Below are positions 35,101-45,340 of a stretch of DNA of 64,000 nt, piece by piece; position 1 is the first letter of the stretch; each line of letters starts with the position of its first letter. Made by a program: the position numbers and the translations under genes. This DNA is from Lunatimonas sp. (GTDB lineage: Bacteria; Bacteroidota; Bacteroidia; Cytophagales; Cyclobacteriaceae): NCBI RefSeq assembly GCF_020832325.1, contig NZ_JAFIEU010000011.1, forward strand, positions 56,813-120,812, read 5' to 3'. A model generated the notes under the pieces. It saw only the letters and a list, made by a program, of their open reading frames with translations, searched no databases and was not told the DNA's origin.

Positions 35101-37056
35101 TTATTCGTAGATAAGGTTGGGCCAACTGTCGTTGCCAAGATTGATATCGGGCAAAACTTTATCCGGATCCAACACCACTTTGGTAACCTGCTTATCGGTT
35201 CGATGTAGGTAGTTCCATTGGTTTCCGCGCTGCCAAATTTCAACCGGCAACTTTACCCGCTCCGTTGAGTCATCCGAATAGGTGATTTCCATCAAAACAG
35301 GCATTGGCACGCCGCCTTTATTGGCCAGCATCACCACGAAATTGCCTCCATAGGGCACTACATTTTCAATACCCAGATCAATGTTTTCAGTGCCGTAGAA
35401 CCAACTTTTCCAAAACCAGCTCAAATTTTCCCCGGATACATTTTCCATCAGGTTGAAAAAATCATTCGGCTGCGGGTGCTTATAGGCCCATGCGTCGATA
35501 TATGATTTAAACGCATAGTCAAATCTCTCGGGCTCGAGGATGTATTCTCTTAGCATCAACAGGCCAATCGCCGGCTTCATGTAAGCGATCATCCCTAGAT
35601 TGGAAGTGTTGGCCACGTCCGGATAGGTATCTATTCCCTCTCTTGCTGGATTAGAAAACCAGTTGAGGTACCTACGGGTCTGATTGAGATTTGAGCCATA
35701 TTCGCCGTCGTTAAACTCTAGGCTGCTGTAATGGTTGATAAAGGTATTAAATCCCTCATCCATCCATGCGTAGCGCCTTTCATTGGTGCCCACGATCATT
35801 GGAAACCAGTTGTGACCAAATTCATGATCGGTCACACCCCACAGAGACTCACCTTTACTCTTGTAGCTACAAAAGTTCAGACCGGGATATTCCATGCCGT
35901 TGATATCAGAGGCCACATTTACGGCTACCGGATACGGGTATTCGTACCAACGCTTCGAATAATGCTCAATGGAAGCTTTGGAGTATTCGGTAGAACGTCC
36001 CCATGCCTCCTGTCCATCGCTTTCAATGGGGTAGGCAGATTGGGCCATCGCCTTTTTGCCGCTAGGAAGGTCTATCTTTGCCGCATCCCAAATAAATGCC
36101 TTGGAACTGGCAAATGCCACGTCCCGCGAATTTTGGATTCTGAAGTGCCAGGTAAGCTTCCCCTCCTGCTTTGGACGCGATTTCTGCGTATCTTTCACCT
36201 CATCCGGTCTGACTATGTATACAGTCGTGTCGCTACGTGCCGCCAAACTCATCCGTTCCTGCTGCTCCTTAGTCAGTACATCTTTGGGGTTTAACAACTC
36301 TCCGGACCCGACCACGATGTGGTCATAGGGTACCGTTACCTTGTATTCAAAATCTCCATATCCTAGGTAAAACTCCCCTGCACCCAAATAGGGCTCAATG
36401 TTCCATCCCACCACATCGTCAAACACGGCTACTTTGGGGTACCATTGCGCCAAGGCATAGATGGTGCCATCCTTTACGGAGAGCCTGCCCATACGGTCCA
36501 TCCCTTTTTGGGGAATCTTAAATTCAAAGTCCATGGAAATGACGGCCTGCCCTCCCTTTGCGGGAATAGGCTCGTCCATGACTACCTGCATGCGGGTATC
36601 TGTAATCCGGTACCTATTGGAAACCCGGCTGTTCCGCTTGCTCACCTGCGCTGACACATTGCGGATGGTATATCCTCCGTCTATATCACCGTTGTATCGG
36701 TTTCCCTGAATGGGTGTTGTGAGTGTGCCCCGAGAGTCAGGAGTAAACCGGTTCTGCTCTAAGTGCAACCACACAAATGGTAGGTCCTCTGGACTATTGT
36801 TGATGTAGGTAATCGTCACTTTTCCTTTCAGGACGTGGGCATCTTCGTCTATCTCCGCCTCTAGCACATAGTTTGCCCCATTTTGCCAATACGCGGGACC
36901 TGGCTTGCCCGAAGCGGTTCGGTAAATAGACCCCTGCCGGTAAGTAAATTCATCGAAGAGTTCCTGATTGGTTTCCGTCGGGTTTTGTGCATACAACCCC
37001 ATATGGACCGACAATATGCAAACCAACAGCCACATCGCTGGCATTAATTTTCTCAT
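35101..37056 (-). CDS. M1-family metallopeptidase, exported
   Basis: 651 residues with a signal peptide (MPAMWLLVCILSVHMGLYAQ). The gluzincin zinc motif HEFGHNW is in LWGVTDHEFGHNWFPMIVG, followed 18 residues later by the second Glu in AWMDEGFNTF. The N-terminal half is the M1-type beta-domain; the exopeptidase GxMEN motif appears only as NGMEYPG. It is predicted to cut peptides in the periplasm or at the surface. Divergent from the TonB-dependent receptor across 240 bases, so peptide processing and uptake may be linked, though this is inference. Confidence 0.9.
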   Translation of the reverse strand: MRKLMPAMWLLVCILSVHMGLYAQNPTETNQELFDEFTYRQGSIYRTASGKPGPAYWQNGANYVLEAEIDEDAHVLKGKVTITYINNSPEDLPFVWLHLEQNRFTPDSRGTLTTPIQGNRYNGDIDGGYTIRNVSAQVSKRNSRVSNRYRITDTRMQVVMDEPIPAKGGQAVISMDFEFKIPQKGMDRMGRLSVKDGTIYALAQWYPKVAVFDDVVGWNIEPYLGAGEFYLGYGDFEYKVTVPYDHIVVGSGELLNPKDVLTKEQQERMSLAARSDTTVYIVRPDEVKDTQKSRPKQEGKLTWHFRIQNSRDVAFASSKAFIWDAAKIDLPSGKKAMAQSAYPIESDGQEAWGRSTEYSKASIEHYSKRWYEYPYPVAVNVASDINGMEYPGLNFCSYKSKGESLWGVTDHEFGHNWFPMIVGTNERRYAWMDEGFNTFINHYSSLEFNDGEYGSNLNQTRRYLNWFSNPAREGIDTYPDVANTSNLGMIAYMKPAIGLLMLREYILEPERFDYAFKSYIDAWAYKHPQPNDFFNLMENVSGENLSWFWKSWFYGTENIDLGIENVVPYGGNFVVMLANKGGVPMPVLMEITYSDDSTERVKLPVEIWQRGNQWNYLHRTDKQVTKVVLDPDKVLPDINLGNDSWPNLIYE

Positions 37057-37246
37057 AGATTTCTTGATTTAGTTTCCGCTAAAATAAGAAGTCCTTGGTA
37101 AAGGAAAAAACGTCGGTGGAACCAGCAATCCCAAACGGGGAAAAATTTAGGTAACATTTTAGGAAATTTGACGCCTTTTCCGAATTTAAACCCTCCCAAA
37201 CTTCAAAGACATCCCTAAAAAACATTATTTTTTTCGGGCACCCTTG

Positions 37247-37254
37247 TATTTTTG
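37247..37254 (+). promoter_or_regulatory. Candidate -7 element for the TonB-dependent receptor
   Basis: TATTTTTG exactly matches TAnnTTTG and ends 42 bases before the ATG at 37297. A good -33 TTTG at the expected 19-21 base spacing is not seen, so support is partial. Confidence 0.4.
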
Positions 37255-37296
37255 AAATTATCAAAAGTTATTTGTTTCGAATATAACCTAACCTGA

Positions 37297-39123
37297 ATGA
37301 GAAAATTCTGTTTGCTCGCCATTGCCTGTTTGCAGCTAGTACGGCTATATGCACAGGAAGATAGCACCACGGTGGCCCTGGAGGAAGTCGTGATAAAGGA
37401 AAACCGATTGGAAATACCCTTTGCTAAAAGCTCCCGAAACATCACCATCATCCACAAGCCCGAACTGGAAACCACCCCTGCACGAAGCCTTCAGGAAGTA
37501 CTCGCGTTCACACCAGGAGTAGACGTACGCCAGCGAGGCGTCAGCGGCGTACAAGCGGACGTGGGCATACGCGGGGGTTCCTTTGAGCAAACCCTGATGC
37601 TGGTGAACGGCATCAAACTTACCGACCCCCAAACGGGTCACCATATGATGAACATCCCGGTTCCGCTGGGCAGCATTGACCGGGTGGATATCTTAAAAGG
37701 CCCGGCCTCCCGTATTTACGGACAAAATGCCTACACCGGAGCCATCAATATCATCACTACACTACCAGACGAGAAAGGATTGCAAGCCGGCTTATACGGA
37801 GGAGACTTTGGTATGCGTGGTGGCAATGTACAGCTTGCACTACCCGTTGGGAAGTTCCGGCAAAGTCTCGCGGTCTCCCACGATGCCTCCAATGGACACT
37901 GGTACAATTCAGATTACAAAGTCAGCAATATCTTCTACGAAGGCGGCTTTACGCTAAACGATTTGCACGAGGTAAAGACCCTTTTAGCCTTTACCTCCCG
38001 GGATTTCGGAGCAAATGGGTTCTATTCTAGCGCTTTCCCAGAACAATGGGAAAGCATCCAAACCTACTTGGGTGCGATCAGCCATACCTATGAGAAAAAC
38101 AATCTCTGGATAAACTCCAGGGCCTATTGGAGACGTAACGAAGATGAATTCAGACTCTTTCGGGAAGATCCAGCATTCTTTCAGAATATCCACACCACCG
38201 ACATCACCGCTTTGGAAATCAATGGGCGGTACGAGTCGTCAGCAGGAACCTCTGGATTTGGGGCCGAAGGCAGAACCGAAAAAATCGACAGCAACAACCT
38301 TGGAGAACGTGAACGCACACTGTTGGGAGTATTTGCCGAACACCGCGTCAATTTCCTGCAAAAAGGAGACCTACGTGCCGGCGTCTACTCGAACTACTAT
38401 TCGGAGTATGGCTGGCGGCACTTTCCCGGAGCAGAAATAGGCTATCAGGTAACCGAAATCATGCGCCTCTATGGCAACTATGGTGTCAGCTTTCGCATTC
38501 CTACTTACACAGATTTGTACTATGTGGGACCAACCAATATCGGAAACGATGCACTGGAACCGGAAAAAGCGGTCAACTACGAGATGGGCATCAAACTGGG
38601 TGGCTCAAACTTACGGGCAGAACTCGTTTACTTTAACCGGCACACCAACAACCTGATCGAATGGGCCCGGGCTGACGCCGCCGATCCCTGGCAACCCCAA
38701 AACTTCAACGAGGTAACCTTCCAAGGACTGGAGGCCGGCCTGATGTACAAGTTTTCCTCCACGGAGAATGGGCTGCGAATCGAAGAGATTTCAGCCTCCT
38801 ACAATTATATCGATGCAAACCTCGTAGAACAGGAAGGGCAAGAAACCCGATATGCATTGAATGCATTGAGGCATCAGATCATCGGCGGAGTGCGGGTATC
38901 CTATAACCAATCGGTGGAATTAAACCTAAAAGCGAGATATATCGAGCGAATGATGCTGGATCCCTATTTCCTGCTGGACGCACGTGTAGACGTGCATCGA
39001 ATGAAAAAACTGGGGTATTTTGCCGAATGTTCCAATATCTCAAACGCCGAGTACATCGAGGCAGGAACTGTCCAAATGCCAGGCCGCTGGTTTAGAGCTG
39101 GGGTCAACTTCCGCCTGAAGTAA
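37297..39123 (+). CDS. TonB-dependent outer membrane receptor
   Basis: 608 residues; signal peptide LLAIACLQLVRLYA. The plug domain has VDVRQRGVSGVQADVGIRGG, then LVNGIKLTDPQTGHH and VDILKGPASRIYGQNAYTGAINI, the standard receptor plug motifs. The C-terminal barrel (about 150-608) ends in an amphipathic strand WFRAGVNFRLK. Size and plug resemble BtuB/siderophore-type receptors rather than the much larger SusC proteins, and there is no SusD gene beside it. Ligand unknown (cobalamin, haem or siderophore are possible). Confidence 0.93.
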   Translation: MRKFCLLAIACLQLVRLYAQEDSTTVALEEVVIKENRLEIPFAKSSRNITIIHKPELETTPARSLQEVLAFTPGVDVRQRGVSGVQADVGIRGGSFEQTLMLVNGIKLTDPQTGHHMMNIPVPLGSIDRVDILKGPASRIYGQNAYTGAINIITTLPDEKGLQAGLYGGDFGMRGGNVQLALPVGKFRQSLAVSHDASNGHWYNSDYKVSNIFYEGGFTLNDLHEVKTLLAFTSRDFGANGFYSSAFPEQWESIQTYLGAISHTYEKNNLWINSRAYWRRNEDEFRLFREDPAFFQNIHTTDITALEINGRYESSAGTSGFGAEGRTEKIDSNNLGERERTLLGVFAEHRVNFLQKGDLRAGVYSNYYSEYGWRHFPGAEIGYQVTEIMRLYGNYGVSFRIPTYTDLYYVGPTNIGNDALEPEKAVNYEMGIKLGGSNLRAELVYFNRHTNNLIEWARADAADPWQPQNFNEVTFQGLEAGLMYKFSSTENGLRIEEISASYNYIDANLVEQEGQETRYALNALRHQIIGGVRVSYNQSVELNLKARYIERMMLDPYFLLDARVDVHRMKKLGYFAECSNISNAEYIEAGTVQMPGRWFRAGVNFRLK

Positions 39124-39172
39124 GTCGGCCGCCGAGATTTCACTGATCCTAGTAAGTGCGTTCTTTACTCAA

Positions 39173-39208
39173 AAAATCCCCAAAATGTTTCATGCATTTG
39201 GGGATTTT
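39173..39208. terminator. Terminator between the receptor and the converging lipoprotein gene
   Basis: Arms AAAATCCCCAAAATG / CATTTGGGGATTTT (one extra A bulged) with a short loop; U-run on both strands. Confidence 0.8.
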
Positions 39209-39260
39209 CTATGTGCTTTATAGGATAGGATATGTTAAAGATGAACGTTCAGAAAAAACC

Positions 39261-40040
39261 CTATTTCGAGGACTTAACCTGAATATTTTCTAGCTGGATT
39301 TCAGAGAGTAGTTCCAACTCCCAGTTTCGGTACAGGGTTTCTAGTTCTTCGAGCGGGGTGTGTTTATCTTTTGGCTTGTAATTTTCATAATCCTGAAGGA
39401 TCAATCCACCGACTTCGTGCCGCTTGGTTACTTTTCGAAAGCGAACTCCCCCCCCTTCCGTATAATACAGGTAAGCCAAGTAATCCACCGTGTAGGTATC
39501 CCGATTGATCCAGTATAAAAATTCATCTTCAAAATCCTCACCTCCGTCATCTTCGGAAAAGGTAACCTTTACCACGTGGTAAGCCTTACCATCCAGTTCC
39601 GTCTCCCCCAGATAGGCTTTGTATACTGCCTGATCGTTCAGCCCATAGGGCAAAAAAGCAAAATAAGCCACAGAATTGACCGAGTTGGAGAAAGCCCGGA
39701 CGCGCTCATCCGGTAGGTCCACCACTTCCCCATTCACCGTCCGGACAAAACCGGCGTTGTCCAAGACATCACGTACAAAGCCCGTGGAATCCGAAAATTC
39801 CCTTACATAGCGAAATGCGTTGGGCGATTTAAAGATCTCGTAGGCTCGGTCCCTAAAGTCAAAATAAATAATGCTTGTCTCAAATGCTTTCCCCCCATGT
39901 GCCTCAATCGCCGCATCCACAATCTTCTCTGCCTCCGTCCGAGGTTGGCAGGCCAGCGCAAATAAGAGGATCCATACCGAAAAGCAACCCGACAAACCGG
40001 AATACGCTTTTCCCCTAATATCGTTGGTAGTTGTTTGCAT
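39261..40040 (-). CDS. Lipoprotein, DUF6503-like
   Basis: 259 residues. Hydrophobic N-terminus with lipobox LFALAC (Cys near 31) followed by QPRTEAEKIVDAAIEAHGGKAFE, the start typical of a large Bacteroidota family with a LolA/outer-membrane-lipoprotein-sorting-like fold. The rest is a curved beta-sheet pattern: IIYFDFRDRAYEIFKSPNAF, LDGKAYHVVKVTF and EDEFLYWINRDTYTVDYLAY. Such proteins probably bind lipids or hydrophobic molecules in the periplasm. Family number is from memory and should be treated as tentative. Confidence 0.65.
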   Translation of the reverse strand: MQTTTNDIRGKAYSGLSGCFSVWILLFALACQPRTEAEKIVDAAIEAHGGKAFETSIIYFDFRDRAYEIFKSPNAFRYVREFSDSTGFVRDVLDNAGFVRTVNGEVVDLPDERVRAFSNSVNSVAYFAFLPYGLNDQAVYKAYLGETELDGKAYHVVKVTFSEDDGGEDFEDEFLYWINRDTYTVDYLAYLYYTEGGGVRFRKVTKRHEVGGLILQDYENYKPKDKHTPLEELETLYRNWELELLSEIQLENIQVKSSK

Positions 40041-40135
40041 CTGATTACAATTATTTTTGTTAAACGGATAGCTTTTCTGCTTACTTTTTAATCCTACTTT
40101 CGGCTATTTCAGTTTCTTTTTTAGAAACATTTGCC

Positions 40136-41641
40136 TCAGCTAGCCGGCAAATCCTTTTTCTCCATCAAACTGGGCGATCGGCGGCTTGGAATAGATGCCA
40201 GGCTTACCACCCAGAATCCGACTGCTAACATACTGTGAAAAAGCAACATTTCATAGGTTTGAACGAAGAGAGAAACCAGCACGACTCCTGTAAACAGGCA
40301 GGCCATGCCTAGCTCCATGTAGGTTCCTACGGAAACGGTGGGTTGATGATACTTATTTTTTCTCCAAGCATTCCGGTTTTTCTTTAGATTGTATTTAGGG
40401 GTGCGTACAAAGGCGGTTTTCCGGCCCCAAAATCCCAGCCACACGGCATGCGCATTATGAATAGACAGGCCCATGGAAACCGAAAGAAAGAGGGGCAATT
40501 CCCAGAGGAATTTCCCGATGGATTTCCACGAGTACTTTTTTAAAGAAAGATTTCCAACCAAATACACTGCTGCGATAATGACAAACCCAAACAGAAAGAC
40601 GGTCGCTCCACGAAAATAATAGGCGGGCAACCATCCTTTGTAGAACGCCCACCAAATAGGGATACTAGAAAGGCTTACGGCCAAAATCGCAATAAAGACC
40701 GTGGAATTCAATAGATGTGCCGTGGCATGTAACCGTACCCGCATCGGGACGTCAGCATTCCAGACCTGCCGAAGGTGCTTGACCGCGCATTCGGCGCCAC
40801 CTTTGGTCCAGCGGAACTGCTGGGACTTGATCGCAGACATCAGGGGCGGCAATTCAGCCGGTGAGGCCACATCAGCCCGATACACAAACTTCCAGTTTCG
40901 CCGCTGCGCCCGATAACTGAGGTCCAAATCCTCTGTGAGCGTGTCCGATTCCCAATTTCCAGCATCCAGTATACAGGCCTTTCGCCAAATCCCACCGGTC
41001 CCATTGAAGTTGATAAATGCACCCAACGCATTCCTGCCGGTCTGTTCCACCATAAAATGGGTATCCAGCGCAAATGCTTGAAGCCGGGTAAGCATGGAAA
41101 AGCCTTCGTTGATGTGTGTCCACCTGCTCTGTACCATCCCAACTTGGGGATCTTGGAAATGAGAGATCGTTTTACGGATAAAATTAGGCTCGGGGACGAA
41201 ATCGGCATCAAATACCGCGATAAATTCCCCACTAGCCCTTTCCAGTCCAGCTTTCAAGGCACCGGCTTTGAAGCCTTCCCGATTGGACCGGTGAAGGTAG
41301 GTAAACGGCACTTGCGGATACTTGGCAAGTTGTCGCCGAATAATCTCGGAGGTCACATCCGTGCTGTCGTCCAAGATTTGTATTTCCAGCCTTTCGTGCG
41401 GGTAATTCAACTGGGCTACCGCCCTAAGCAGTCGCTTGATCACATATTGTTCGTTGTAAATGGGCAACTGAACCGTCACCTGGGGCAGCTCCTCCTCGGG
41501 CAATGCCTCTGGCACAGGTGTAGGATGCGCGCGGTATCGAAGAAAGGAAACCAAGAGGTGTGCCTGGGTAAGGCTGTAAAACAGCACAAAGCACATGGCA
41601 ATCAAGTAAACTCCTAAAACTATGTAAATGAGCAGCATCAA
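40136..41641 (-). CDS. Processive family 2 glycosyltransferase, cellulose-synthase-like
   Basis: 501 residues. N-terminal membrane helix, GT-A domain with DDSTDVT, DADFVPEP (DxD), TEDLDLSYRAQRRNW and QQFRWTKGGAECA (the QxxRW motif of processive synthases), then four or more C-terminal transmembrane helices. It transfers sugars from nucleotide donors while moving the chain across the membrane, in cellulose-, curdlan- or glucomannan-like families. There is no PilZ domain. Its ATG overlaps the polyferredoxin stop by 4 bases, making it the final gene of a five-gene coupled operon, an unusual partnership with redox genes. Confidence 0.92.
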   Translation of the reverse strand: MMLLIYIVLGVYLIAMCFVLFYSLTQAHLLVSFLRYRAHPTPVPEALPEEELPQVTVQLPIYNEQYVIKRLLRAVAQLNYPHERLEIQILDDSTDVTSEIIRRQLAKYPQVPFTYLHRSNREGFKAGALKAGLERASGEFIAVFDADFVPEPNFIRKTISHFQDPQVGMVQSRWTHINEGFSMLTRLQAFALDTHFMVEQTGRNALGAFINFNGTGGIWRKACILDAGNWESDTLTEDLDLSYRAQRRNWKFVYRADVASPAELPPLMSAIKSQQFRWTKGGAECAVKHLRQVWNADVPMRVRLHATAHLLNSTVFIAILAVSLSSIPIWWAFYKGWLPAYYFRGATVFLFGFVIIAAVYLVGNLSLKKYSWKSIGKFLWELPLFLSVSMGLSIHNAHAVWLGFWGRKTAFVRTPKYNLKKNRNAWRKNKYHQPTVSVGTYMELGMACLFTGVVLVSLFVQTYEMLLFHSMLAVGFWVVSLASIPSRRSPSLMEKKDLPAS

Positions 41642-43182
41642 GACTTGATGGTGACAGATTGGTTGCCGATAAGTATGGGGTTTTCCTGGATCCTGCCTTT
41701 CTCAGATTTGTTTTCCAATTTTAGCACACCACGGGGGCAGACGGATGCACACACGCCGCAGCCGACGCAGGATGCCCGAACAATATTTTGTCCACGCTGT
41801 GCATACCAGCGTACATCGATACCCATCTCACAATAGGTGGAGCAATTTCCGCAGGAAATGCACTGTCCTCCATTTGTGGTAATCCTGAACCTGGATTTAA
41901 AACGCTGCACAATACCCAGATAGGCAGCCAAAGGGCAGCCAAAACGGCACCATACCCGGTTTCCCATCAAAGGATAAAATCCTGTACCAATCACCCCCGC
42001 AAAAGCCGAACCGATCAGAAATCCGTAGGTAGCATGCACCTGATTGGTGGCATCCCGCAGCAATTGAAACTCCATGGCGTAGTTGGCCAAGGTTAGTGCA
42101 GTCATCGCCACGGCAAAGACCAACACGCCGTGTACCAGGTATCTTTCGACTTTCCAAGCCTTCAAGGATTTATCTGAGAGTTGCCGATAGGGATCGCCCA
42201 AGGTCTCGGCAAGTCCTCCACAGCCACAAACCCAAGAACAGTACCAACGTTTTCCATAGAAATAGGTAATAACCGGCACCCCAACGATGATCAGAATGAT
42301 ACCCCAAAAAAGCATAAACAGTCCCAAAGTGCCTGATGCCATCATGCCATCCAAGCGGTAGTCAAAAAAGAAGGTGTAATCCAAGGGCCAGATGTTTTTA
42401 AAGTCATGCCAAGGCTTGTTAAACCAAACCAAAATTTCCGGAATAAGAAAGGCAAAAGAAAGTTGGAAGAACATCACCGAGGCCGTCCGTATCAGCTGGT
42501 ACCGATTTCCCTTGTACTTCCTAAACATCCGGATACCCATCACCAAAATCGCCAGCGTATAGACTACTCCATACAAAAACCATTGACTAGCAGGGTTGCC
42601 GGAAAGAGCCAAGCTAAGGGGATCGACCATGATGACAAGATTCGTCATGTATTCGGGAAACCAATACAACACCACGTAAAAGGCGATCAACCAAGACCCG
42701 GTGATTATCCCAAGCAGGCCTCGGGACTTCATGGAAGAAAAATAGATACCGTCGTGTTTAATACCTGCAGGCTGACGTCGATACATGGGGAGAATATACA
42801 TCAGGGCACCTACAGCCCCTAACACAAGTGTCAGGAAAAAATACAAAAAAGGACGCTGAGAGACTGGACCCAACGCCGCAGCCTTGGTCAGGGTAAAAGC
42901 ATAATCATCCCAGATCACCTCATCCCAACGCTCGGCAGCCTTGAGTTCATCGTTATACGCATCAAAATATTCATTAAAAGCTCCAATAAAAGCTACATTA
43001 GAGGTGTACTCCTGCCCGTAAAGCGGTTCTAACACCTCCCTCATCACTTCCCTATGCTCCTCTTTTACCTGCTGATCCACCATATCCGTGTCCAGCCGAT
43101 AAGAGCCTACAAAAGGCAACAAGGAAAATATCCCCAGTGCAATGATAAACACGGCCAAACCGATACGCTGTATTACTTTCAT
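41638..43182 (-). CDS. Membrane polyferredoxin (NapH/NosR/RdxA-type) with large periplasmic N-domain
   Basis: 514 residues from MKVIQRIGLAVFI (start chosen because it overlaps the preceding stop by exactly 4 bases, ATGA at 43179-43182). After one transmembrane helix comes an about 100-residue extracytoplasmic domain, then five or more helices. Cys motifs in the membrane core are WYCSWVCGCGG and RVWCRFGCPLA, as in NapH/NosR/CcoG. The C-terminal tail has two [4Fe-4S] sets, CISCGNCSTYCEMG and CVGCGVCASVCP. It should carry electrons from the cytoplasm across the membrane. Followed directly by the GT2 gene. Confidence 0.9.
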   Translation of the reverse strand: MKVIQRIGLAVFIIALGIFSLLPFVGSYRLDTDMVDQQVKEEHREVMREVLEPLYGQEYTSNVAFIGAFNEYFDAYNDELKAAERWDEVIWDDYAFTLTKAAALGPVSQRPFLYFFLTLVLGAVGALMYILPMYRRQPAGIKHDGIYFSSMKSRGLLGIITGSWLIAFYVVLYWFPEYMTNLVIMVDPLSLALSGNPASQWFLYGVVYTLAILVMGIRMFRKYKGNRYQLIRTASVMFFQLSFAFLIPEILVWFNKPWHDFKNIWPLDYTFFFDYRLDGMMASGTLGLFMLFWGIILIIVGVPVITYFYGKRWYCSWVCGCGGLAETLGDPYRQLSDKSLKAWKVERYLVHGVLVFAVAMTALTLANYAMEFQLLRDATNQVHATYGFLIGSAFAGVIGTGFYPLMGNRVWCRFGCPLAAYLGIVQRFKSRFRITTNGGQCISCGNCSTYCEMGIDVRWYAQRGQNIVRASCVGCGVCASVCPRGVLKLENKSEKGRIQENPILIGNQSVTIKS

Positions 43183-44552
43183 GCTTTTTCTCCAAAAATC
43201 CATTGAACCCATGATTTTTTGTTTCTTGTAACCGAAATACCGGTCTGTTTTGTAAATGCCTGACGTACTGCCTCGCAGCTATGGCGGTAAAATTCCGAAT
43301 TAAAACTAGCCTCTTCCAAACTCTCGAGAACCTGCTCCGCGGTCCACCCTTTGCTGATCGTATCGTCAAAGAACACATGATCCAGACGCCAACCAATGGC
43401 ATGGATACCAACCAGCACACGGGTACCCGCCTGATATACCAAACGCATGGCTACCGGACGCTGCTCGTGTTGCCAAAAAAAGGTTTCCAGTCCCTCTTCC
43501 GGTACATTGGGTACTGATCCATACACCTGATATTCCAAATCAAAAAACTTGGCGGAGTTAAACCAATGACCGGGTTGATAAGACCGTCGCTGTGACTTGC
43601 CCAAATTAGCCCCTAACGTCTCACCGTGCATCCTGCCGGTATACCAGACCTGTTCAATTTTCTTTCGTTCGGGGCTCGGCGCTTCACGGAATTCCGCGCA
43701 GTCACCTACCGCATACACGTCAGGAATATTTGTTTCAAAATATGCGTTTACCAAAACTCCCCGCCCTATCTCCAAGACGGTTGTCTCATCGGAATCCGTA
43801 CGTAAAAAGTCGACATTAGGTACCACCCCGACTGTAAGCCCGACAAAATCACATGCAATGGTTTCTCCCGCACTTGTCTTAACAGCCGAAACCCTACCGT
43901 CTTCCCCGGGGATTACCTGTTCCAGCTCCACATGCAAGCGCAGATCCACCCCATGCTGGCCGATATGGTCACCTATTAGGACACCCTCTTCCTTGGGAAG
44001 CACATTGCCCCAAAAATGCCCCTCCCGTACCAGCATGGTGACGGAAATTTTTCGGGAACGCAACATTTCCGCCAGTTCCACGCCGATCAATCCTCCTCCA
44101 ACGATCACCGCATGCTTGATAGAGCGCGTATTTTTCTCCAACAAAGCGAGGTCTTGAAGCGAATATAGACCTTGCACACCAGGAAGATCCTGCCCCTGCC
44201 AGCCATAGGCCGCCGGTTTGGAGCCCGTCGCTAGGACCAATATATCGTAGCGCAATCGGCTTCCATCTTCAAAAACCAACTCTTTATCTTCAAAAGCCAC
44301 TCGGGACACCCAAGCTTTGCACAGGTTGATCCGGTTCTTTTCCCAGAACCAATCCTCGTACGGCTTGGTATGCTCCCACTTCATGTGCCCCATGTAGACA
44401 TACATCAAGGCGGTCCGGGAATAGAAATAGACCGACTCACCCGACACAACGGTGATGGAAAGGTCCCCGTTATGTTTGCGGATATATCGGGCGCAGGTAA
44501 CTCCCGATATGCCGTTTCCCAAGATGACGATATGCTTGTTTCTTTCACTCAT
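43179..44552 (-). CDS. FAD/NAD(P)-dependent oxidoreductase
   Basis: 457 residues. FAD-binding GxGxxG is VILGNGISGVTCARYI at the N-terminus; the NAD(P) motif is AVIVGGGLIGVELAEML near 146-162; the family signatures LATGSKPAAYGW and DVYAVGDCAEF are present. The C-terminal domain is about 150 residues longer than simple ferredoxin reductases. No redox-active CxxC pair is visible near the FAD site, so it resembles nitrite reductase/rubredoxin-reductase type flavoproteins. It probably feeds electrons to the downstream polyferredoxin. Overlaps the DUF547 gene by 8 and the polyferredoxin by 4 bases. Confidence 0.9.
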   Translation of the reverse strand: MSERNKHIVILGNGISGVTCARYIRKHNGDLSITVVSGESVYFYSRTALMYVYMGHMKWEHTKPYEDWFWEKNRINLCKAWVSRVAFEDKELVFEDGSRLRYDILVLATGSKPAAYGWQGQDLPGVQGLYSLQDLALLEKNTRSIKHAVIVGGGLIGVELAEMLRSRKISVTMLVREGHFWGNVLPKEEGVLIGDHIGQHGVDLRLHVELEQVIPGEDGRVSAVKTSAGETIACDFVGLTVGVVPNVDFLRTDSDETTVLEIGRGVLVNAYFETNIPDVYAVGDCAEFREAPSPERKKIEQVWYTGRMHGETLGANLGKSQRRSYQPGHWFNSAKFFDLEYQVYGSVPNVPEEGLETFFWQHEQRPVAMRLVYQAGTRVLVGIHAIGWRLDHVFFDDTISKGWTAEQVLESLEEASFNSEFYRHSCEAVRQAFTKQTGISVTRNKKSWVQWIFGEKA

Positions 44553-45318
44553 TTAAGTTCCAGTCATAAGGTAAGTATCCCATTCGGGCCTCGGGATGGA
44601 TTTTTACGTCGGAGTAGCGATTCAAAAAGTCAATCAGGCTGCCGGACTTGGTGAAATCTCCCTTGAACCAAGAGAAAATCTCCGAAATCTCCACCTTTCC
44701 CGGCTGGATTCGGTTCTTTGTGGAATCGTTCACAAACCTCCGCGCGGCATACTCCAACTGCTCATCCAGCCGCTCAGCGGTATAGGCTTCCCTGGCCAAA
44801 GCTGGACAGGAGATCGAAGCGCAGTTGATCGCAAAATGGATACGTGGCTCCTCAAATTCCTTGCGCAGAATCGCATGTTCTATTTCATCCAGCGAGGCCT
44901 TCTGACCACCAATCTCAAAAAATTCCAAATGCCAGACCGTGCGGATAAGGGGAATATTTAGCTTGGGACCAATGTCACGAATGCTCTTGACGGGATAATG
45001 GTAAATAATCAGTTTGATGGTGAAGGCATTGTACGCATTGATCCAATACGCCAATTGCTCTGCTTCTGACCAAGTCTGCCGGTCTGGCGCCTGTTCGCTA
45101 AGCGATGCCAAGTATTCCTCCAACTGGCTCTTATCTTTCATAAATCCGGGATAATCCACGCTACCGTCGGCGCTCACGTGTTTTTGAAGGAGCCTATCGA
45201 AGGTTTCGTGACTGGGAGGATGTGTCCCTTGTCGCCCAAGTGACGAACTGCCACAGGCGGGAGGAAGCCACAAAAGCCAGATCGCAAGGAAAAATTTCAC
45301 CATAATCAAAATTACCAA
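44545..45318 (-). CDS. DUF547 lipoprotein
   Basis: 257 residues; hydrophobic start with a lipobox-like PPACGSSS (Cys near 22). DUF547 hallmarks are EQLAYWINAYNAFTIKLII, then HYPVKSIRDIGP, LDEIEHAILRKEF, IHFAINCASISCPAL and GYLPYDWNLNE at the very end. The WINAYNA and NCASxSCP motifs with conserved Cys suggest a papain-like or redox/thiol role, but DUF547 has no proven function. It lies 22 bases after the rhodanese stop and overlaps the FAD oxidoreductase start. Common neighbours of rhodanese proteins in Bacteroidota. Confidence 0.93.
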   Translation of the reverse strand: MVILIMVKFFLAIWLLWLPPACGSSSLGRQGTHPPSHETFDRLLQKHVSADGSVDYPGFMKDKSQLEEYLASLSEQAPDRQTWSEAEQLAYWINAYNAFTIKLIIYHYPVKSIRDIGPKLNIPLIRTVWHLEFFEIGGQKASLDEIEHAILRKEFEEPRIHFAINCASISCPALAREAYTAERLDEQLEYAARRFVNDSTKNRIQPGKVEISEIFSWFKGDFTKSGSLIDFLNRYSDVKIHPEARMGYLPYDWNLNE

Positions 45319-45340
45319 TCTAATGGGAAATAAAGGCTAT

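Noticed and set aside
35731..36294. 187-codon plus-strand ORF opposite the M1 peptidase
   Set aside because: Fully antisense to the HEFGHNW peptidase gene; no own motifs.
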